45,901 nucleotides of DNA from Actinomycetes bacterium. GTDB taxonomy: Bacteria > Actinomycetota > Acidimicrobiia > Acidimicrobiales > JABEUL01. The translations under genes and the position numbers were made by a program. Of the stretch, positions 42,758 through 45,901 are shown in pieces. Within the stretch, counting starts at the first letter, position 1. Every line of letters starts with the position of its first letter. The notes below the pieces were generated by a model. The model had not been told where the DNA came from. It made no database searches and saw only the letters and a program-made list of their open reading frames with translations. The stretch spans positions 1 to 45,901 of the forward strand of contig JAJZNL010000039.1 of NCBI GenBank assembly GCA_021852345.1, written 5' to 3'.

Positions 42758-43272
42758 TGAGACCTCTTAAATTTTATAACATGTGTTTTATGTTATGGTA
42801 ATTTAAATTTGATAAAAAAATTCGAAATCATCGAATGTGGATTTCGTCGGCTTATTTTTTTACAAGTAATAGGTTATCACAATACGTTTTGACCCAAAGT
42901 TATATTTCAAAAAAAAATGCCTGAAAGTCGTACTTTAAATGCGGTATAGACAAGTATCTAGTTTTTGTAAATAAGACGTGTAATAACATTGATGTGAAGA
43001 GTGTAATAACATTGATGTGAAGAATTGTCGATATCAATTCTTAAGGAGGGAATTTTGATTGCCAATTTGCAAATCCGTTGTGATATTGAAGTTGGATAAT
43101 TCAATTTCGAAGTTTGCTCTATGTAATTCCTGCCGAAAGGTCCCCCGCATCTGAGAATTTGTTCAATGAAGCCCCGCTGCTAAATTCTGAGTTGCCAGCA
43201 GTAACATAGGATTTTGAAGAATATGCCAGAGTATTTTAAGTTGTTTCCAGTCTCTTTAAACAGGCAGTAGTT
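42758..43272. other. Intergenic region with a 23-bp tandem duplication
   Basis: No gene found in 515 AT-rich bases between two minus-strand genes. The tandem duplication at 42978-43023 is its main feature. No convincing terminator with T run was seen for the beta-helix gene. Confidence 0.45.
42978..43023. repeat. 23-bp tandem duplication
   Basis: Two exact, adjacent 23-base copies (42978-43000 and 43001-43023) beginning GTGTAATAACATTGATG. It lies upstream of the 862-residue glycosyltransferase start (42757), about 220-265 bases away. Confidence 0.95.
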
Positions 43273-45408
43273 TTAATTAACATAAGGTACGGAAAAAGCA
43301 ATACCTTCGTAATACCATTCGCTGGAAAGTGACGGGGTCGTTTGAATCTGTTCGCATTCAGCAGCACTGGCGGTATAAAAGTGCGAAATACCGTTGTAAA
43401 GATTTCGGAATCGGCAGACGTTGTTCATCCCTGGAGTGTACGGTGGGTATACCCAAAATGCCGGGTTCGTTGTCGTAGTTTCTTGCGTCCAATTATTAGG
43501 TGTTAACATCGCTTCTTCGGCGGGATCCACGGAAAAGAAATGAACGGCGGGATTTTGAACGTTATCGTATCTCATTACCGGAAGTGGATTAAAAGTTTGA
43601 CCATTGGCGGTAATTGACTGGGGTTGAGATGCATAGCCATAAAAAGCAATACCCTCATAGTGATAGAATGCCACTGGTTGAACGGCGATGGTTGCCGTGG
43701 CTTCTGAAATTGACGTAGTGAAAAAGTGCACTTGATATTGAGAGCCAAAGAATCTGTAAACTGGCTCTAGGTTGGAAGATATCGGTGCTTGTACGCCATA
43801 ATTTGCCGCAGCCGAACCAGTTGTTTGCGAACATGAGTTTGACACTGCAGCTTCGATAGCTGAGGTGAAATTACCTGGCAGTTGCCCTATGCTAGAAACT
43901 AGTGTGGCATTGGAACCATAAGCAACTATCGGGCCTGAATTAGTGGCATAAAACAGGTCCGAAGAGTAAGATCCTACAGGTGGTCCCGAATCGAATAATT
44001 CAACTCCAGTGTTTTGAGCCATTATGGATTGGCCTATAGCTACCGAAGTGGCACTGTTTTGAACGTAAACGCCGCCAGGTATATACGATGCTGACGACGA
44101 TCCGTTGTTTCCTATGACCGTAATATTTTCTGCGTTGAAGTTTCCAGAGTTTTCAACTGCAATAGCACCACCAGCAGTCGCAGTATTGTTTATAAAACAG
44201 TCATTGGTATCGGATAGAGAATTGTTTGAAGCAATATTAATTGCTCCGCCGTTTCCATTTGATCCGCCACCGTTTGAGTCAGCTTGATTTTGAGAAAAAC
44301 TATTTCTGTCTAAGGTCGTAATTGAATTTTGAGCTGCCACAATTGCACCTCCACCTTGTTGTGCCGTGTTTGCAGTGAATGTCGACTCAAATATTGAAGC
44401 ATTAGAAGAATTATATATAGCAATCGCACCACCATATCCCGAACCCCCGTCTGTGCTTGAGATAGTTGCTTGATTGGATGTAAAGGTGTCACCAGTAAAA
44501 TCTACGGACTGCCCTCCAGTTTCTAAGTCTACGGCACCACCATAATAGGCCGAGTTGTTGCTAAAGGTTGTTGCCTGAACTATGGCATGAACGTTTAATC
44601 TCATACCCATGCCTCCGCCTTCCCCGCCACCATTGCTTCCATTTGCAACGTTACCTTGAAAGTTGTCTCCAAAGAATACGGGTTGTGCACCGCTGTCTAC
44701 CCAAGCGCCGCCGCCAGCGTATGCGCTATTTGCGATAAATGATGAATCGTCAACGGACGGATTTGATGATCCCACAATTAAAATTCCGCCGCCATATTGG
44801 GCAGAATTGTTATATGAAAACATATCTGAATAAATTACCGGGCTTGAGTTGTAAACTATCATGCCTCCACCGGGATTTACGCTTGAGTTTTGCGTTATAT
44901 TATCGTCAACTATCTGCACATCCGCATTTGCCAGAGTAATCCCACCAGCTTCTCCAGAATTGTTAGTGCCCGAATATCCTCCAGTAACTGTAAACCCGAT
45001 TAATCTTGCTTGAATTCCTCCGGTAAAAGGAACATTTTGAAATACAACAGCGGGTTCGGCAACTGGAGGTGATATTACTGTTTGGCCGTTTCCGCCTGAC
45101 GATTCCAATACGATGTACTTGTCTATGTAAAGAGATTCGTGATACGTTCCAGGACCGACACAAATTGTGTCACCTGTATTAGCCGCATTAATTGCCGCCG
45201 ATATTGTTGGGTATGGCACTTGACCGTTTATGTTAATTGTTCCCGGGCTAGCCGAACAAGCGGGAAAAGTTGCCACAGATAGTATGGTTCGAAATTTAGA
45301 TACATGGCCTCCGTTAATTAAAGATGAAACTAACATTAATAAAACTATGATTAGAAGGCATATTGAGTTCAAAGTCAATTTAATAGATTTAGCATATTTA
45401 ATTATCAT
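43273..45408 (-). CDS. Secreted right-handed beta-helix protein with DUF5648-like C-domain
   Basis: About 711 residues from ATG 45408, chosen because GGAG lies eight bases upstream and a proper signal peptide follows (MIIKYAKSIKL then a long hydrophobic core LLIIVLLMLVSSLI); a frame start at 45477 would bury the signal. Next comes a pectin-lyase-like region: YPTISAAINAANTGDTICVGPGTYHESLYI, then at least eight repeats with GGG and NNSA or NTA turns such as GGGILIVGSSNPSVDDSSF (parallel beta-helix). The last ~160 residues have three YRF/HFF(T/S) and YEGIAFY motifs, as in DUF5648-type domains, often found on exported proteins. Likely a surface or secreted protein that binds or cuts polysaccharide; no catalytic residues identified. 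Confidence 0.85.
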   Translation of the reverse strand: MIIKYAKSIKLTLNSICLLIIVLLMLVSSLINGGHVSKFRTILSVATFPACSASPGTININGQVPYPTISAAINAANTGDTICVGPGTYHESLYIDKYIVLESSGGNGQTVISPPVAEPAVVFQNVPFTGGIQARLIGFTVTGGYSGTNNSGEAGGITLANADVQIVDDNITQNSSVNPGGGMIVYNSSPVIYSDMFSYNNSAQYGGGILIVGSSNPSVDDSSFIANSAYAGGGAWVDSGAQPVFFGDNFQGNVANGSNGGGEGGGMGMRLNVHAIVQATTFSNNSAYYGGAVDLETGGQSVDFTGDTFTSNQATISSTDGGSGYGGAIAIYNSSNASIFESTFTANTAQQGGGAIVAAQNSITTLDRNSFSQNQADSNGGGSNGNGGAINIASNNSLSDTNDCFINNTATAGGAIAVENSGNFNAENITVIGNNGSSSASYIPGGVYVQNSATSVAIGQSIMAQNTGVELFDSGPPVGSYSSDLFYATNSGPIVAYGSNATLVSSIGQLPGNFTSAIEAAVSNSCSQTTGSAAANYGVQAPISSNLEPVYRFFGSQYQVHFFTTSISEATATIAVQPVAFYHYEGIAFYGYASQPQSITANGQTFNPLPVMRYDNVQNPAVHFFSVDPAEEAMLTPNNWTQETTTTNPAFWVYPPYTPGMNNVCRFRNLYNGISHFYTASAAECEQIQTTPSLSSEWYYEGIAFSVPYVN

Positions 45409-45901
45409 AATGTTTACTCCTATTTTTTCATGACAACTTTGAATTTTAGGTTCGTAGCATCTTGTTTTGTCGATCATATTAAATTTAAGTTATAAATATA
45501 GATTTTATCGCCTAGCGGTGATCGATGTCATGTAGATCAAATTTTTTACCGCCGAGTAAACTAAAAAAACTGTTCAAACTTAGGCATGACGTGTCAATTT
45601 ATACTAGTTACAATTTAAATCGTATTTTAACTAATGAACTGTTTTAAGCTTTGCAGATAATACATCTAAGTCACTAACTATGTATTAATTCAATACACCC
45701 AAGCTATACTAGTGACATTACTAGTGCTGCACTTCGGAATCGAAGTTAGGAATTCCCTTTTAGAAGCCCTTCTAGAGCTATACGTGAAAGTCGTGTTTGA
45801 CTCATATTTACTCGTGGATTTTTAGTTTTAAATGATTGTTAGTTGGGATCTCCTGTTCTATTGTTAATTTAGACATTAAAAAGAAAGGAAATCCCAAACT
45901 A
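45409..45901. other. Terminal intergenic region
   Basis: No gene recognised in the last 493 bases. TACTAGT occurs twice near 45706-45722, and an imperfect inverted repeat brackets the window end. AAAGGAAA at about 45885 could be the ribosome site of a gene starting beyond the window. Confidence 0.4.
45840..45901. repeat. Imperfect inverted repeat at the window edge
   Basis: TAGTTGGGATCTCCT (45840-45854) and AGGAAATCCCAAACTA (45886-45901) are inverted copies with one single-base gap and one mismatch. It may extend past the window. Confidence 0.5.

Noticed and set aside
1..45901. tRNA, rRNA, integrase/attachment site or insertion sequence
   Set aside because: I looked for T-loop sequences, transposase or integrase motifs and flanking target duplications and found none that hold up.
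45840..45901. Terminal inverted repeat of a mobile element at the right edge
   Set aside because: The two arms are only ~30 bases apart, imperfect, and enclose no gene; a hairpin is more likely.

Overview
The window looks like chromosomal DNA of a low-GC (roughly 40%) actinobacterium, most plausibly of the class Acidimicrobiia. The grounds are coenzyme F420 biosynthesis genes (cofD, cofE), an F420-type luciferase-like oxidoreductase, a rmlB/rmlD/rhamnosyltransferase/GDP-mannose-pyrophosphorylase block ordered as in mycobacteria, a propionyl-CoA carboxylase alpha chain with fused biotin carrier, a B12-dependent mutase, and large secreted proteins with actinobacterial cell-surface repeats. No rRNA, tRNA, CRISPR array, phage or insertion sequence was recognised. 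The assignment is inferred from gene content only.

Layout. 1-1.6 kb: NfeD/SPFH membrane-scaffold pair with a leaderless-type promoter. 1.6-8 kb: surface-protein region, with a lipoprotein of seven 42-residue repeats interrupted by one internal TGA, then a 1332-residue secreted protein (14 Cys-pair/Asp-box units, FN3, IPT/TIG, three 'ICDTR' repeats). 8.4-11 kb: MacB-like ABC ATPase and permease. 11.5-19.4 kb: metabolic and unknown genes (crotonase, FMN hydroxy-acid oxidase, F420 oxidoreductase, channel-like membrane protein, DUF4190-like protein, cobalamin adenosyltransferase, winged-helix-like protein, nitroreductase). 19.8-27.3 kb: rhodanese-MoeB fusion, methylmalonyl-CoA mutase, M20 hydrolase, acyl-CoA carboxylase alpha chain, biotin protein ligase. 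27.5-35.1 kb: eight co-directional, tightly packed genes for dTDP-rhamnose, glycan assembly, sugar nucleotides and F420. 35.2-45.4 kb: cell-surface glycan and exoprotein genes (large glycosyltransferases, a GT-C-like membrane protein, a secreted beta-helix protein).

Functional links. Biotin ligase (26257-27309) should charge the carboxylase (24030-25784), which makes methylmalonyl-CoA for the mutase (21221-22807), whose cofactor is made by the adenosyltransferase (17222-17764). The carboxylase beta chain, the epimerase and the mutase B12-binding subunit are not here. CofD/CofE supply F420 for enzymes such as the LLM oxidoreductase at 13669-14580. The rhamnose and mannose genes plus the glycosyltransferases point to a rhamnose-containing envelope glycan.

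The best candidates for a second look are: the interrupted seven-repeat lipoprotein and its 14-unit neighbour (both multiples of seven, suggesting beta-propellers); conservation of the mycobacterial rmlD-wbbL-manB-fbiA-fbiB order; an RmlB-like enzyme whose catalytic Asp is Cys; a membrane protein with a K+-channel-like pore signature; and a symmetric operator overlapping a promoter at 19473-19513. I did not find a convincing wholly new multi-gene system.
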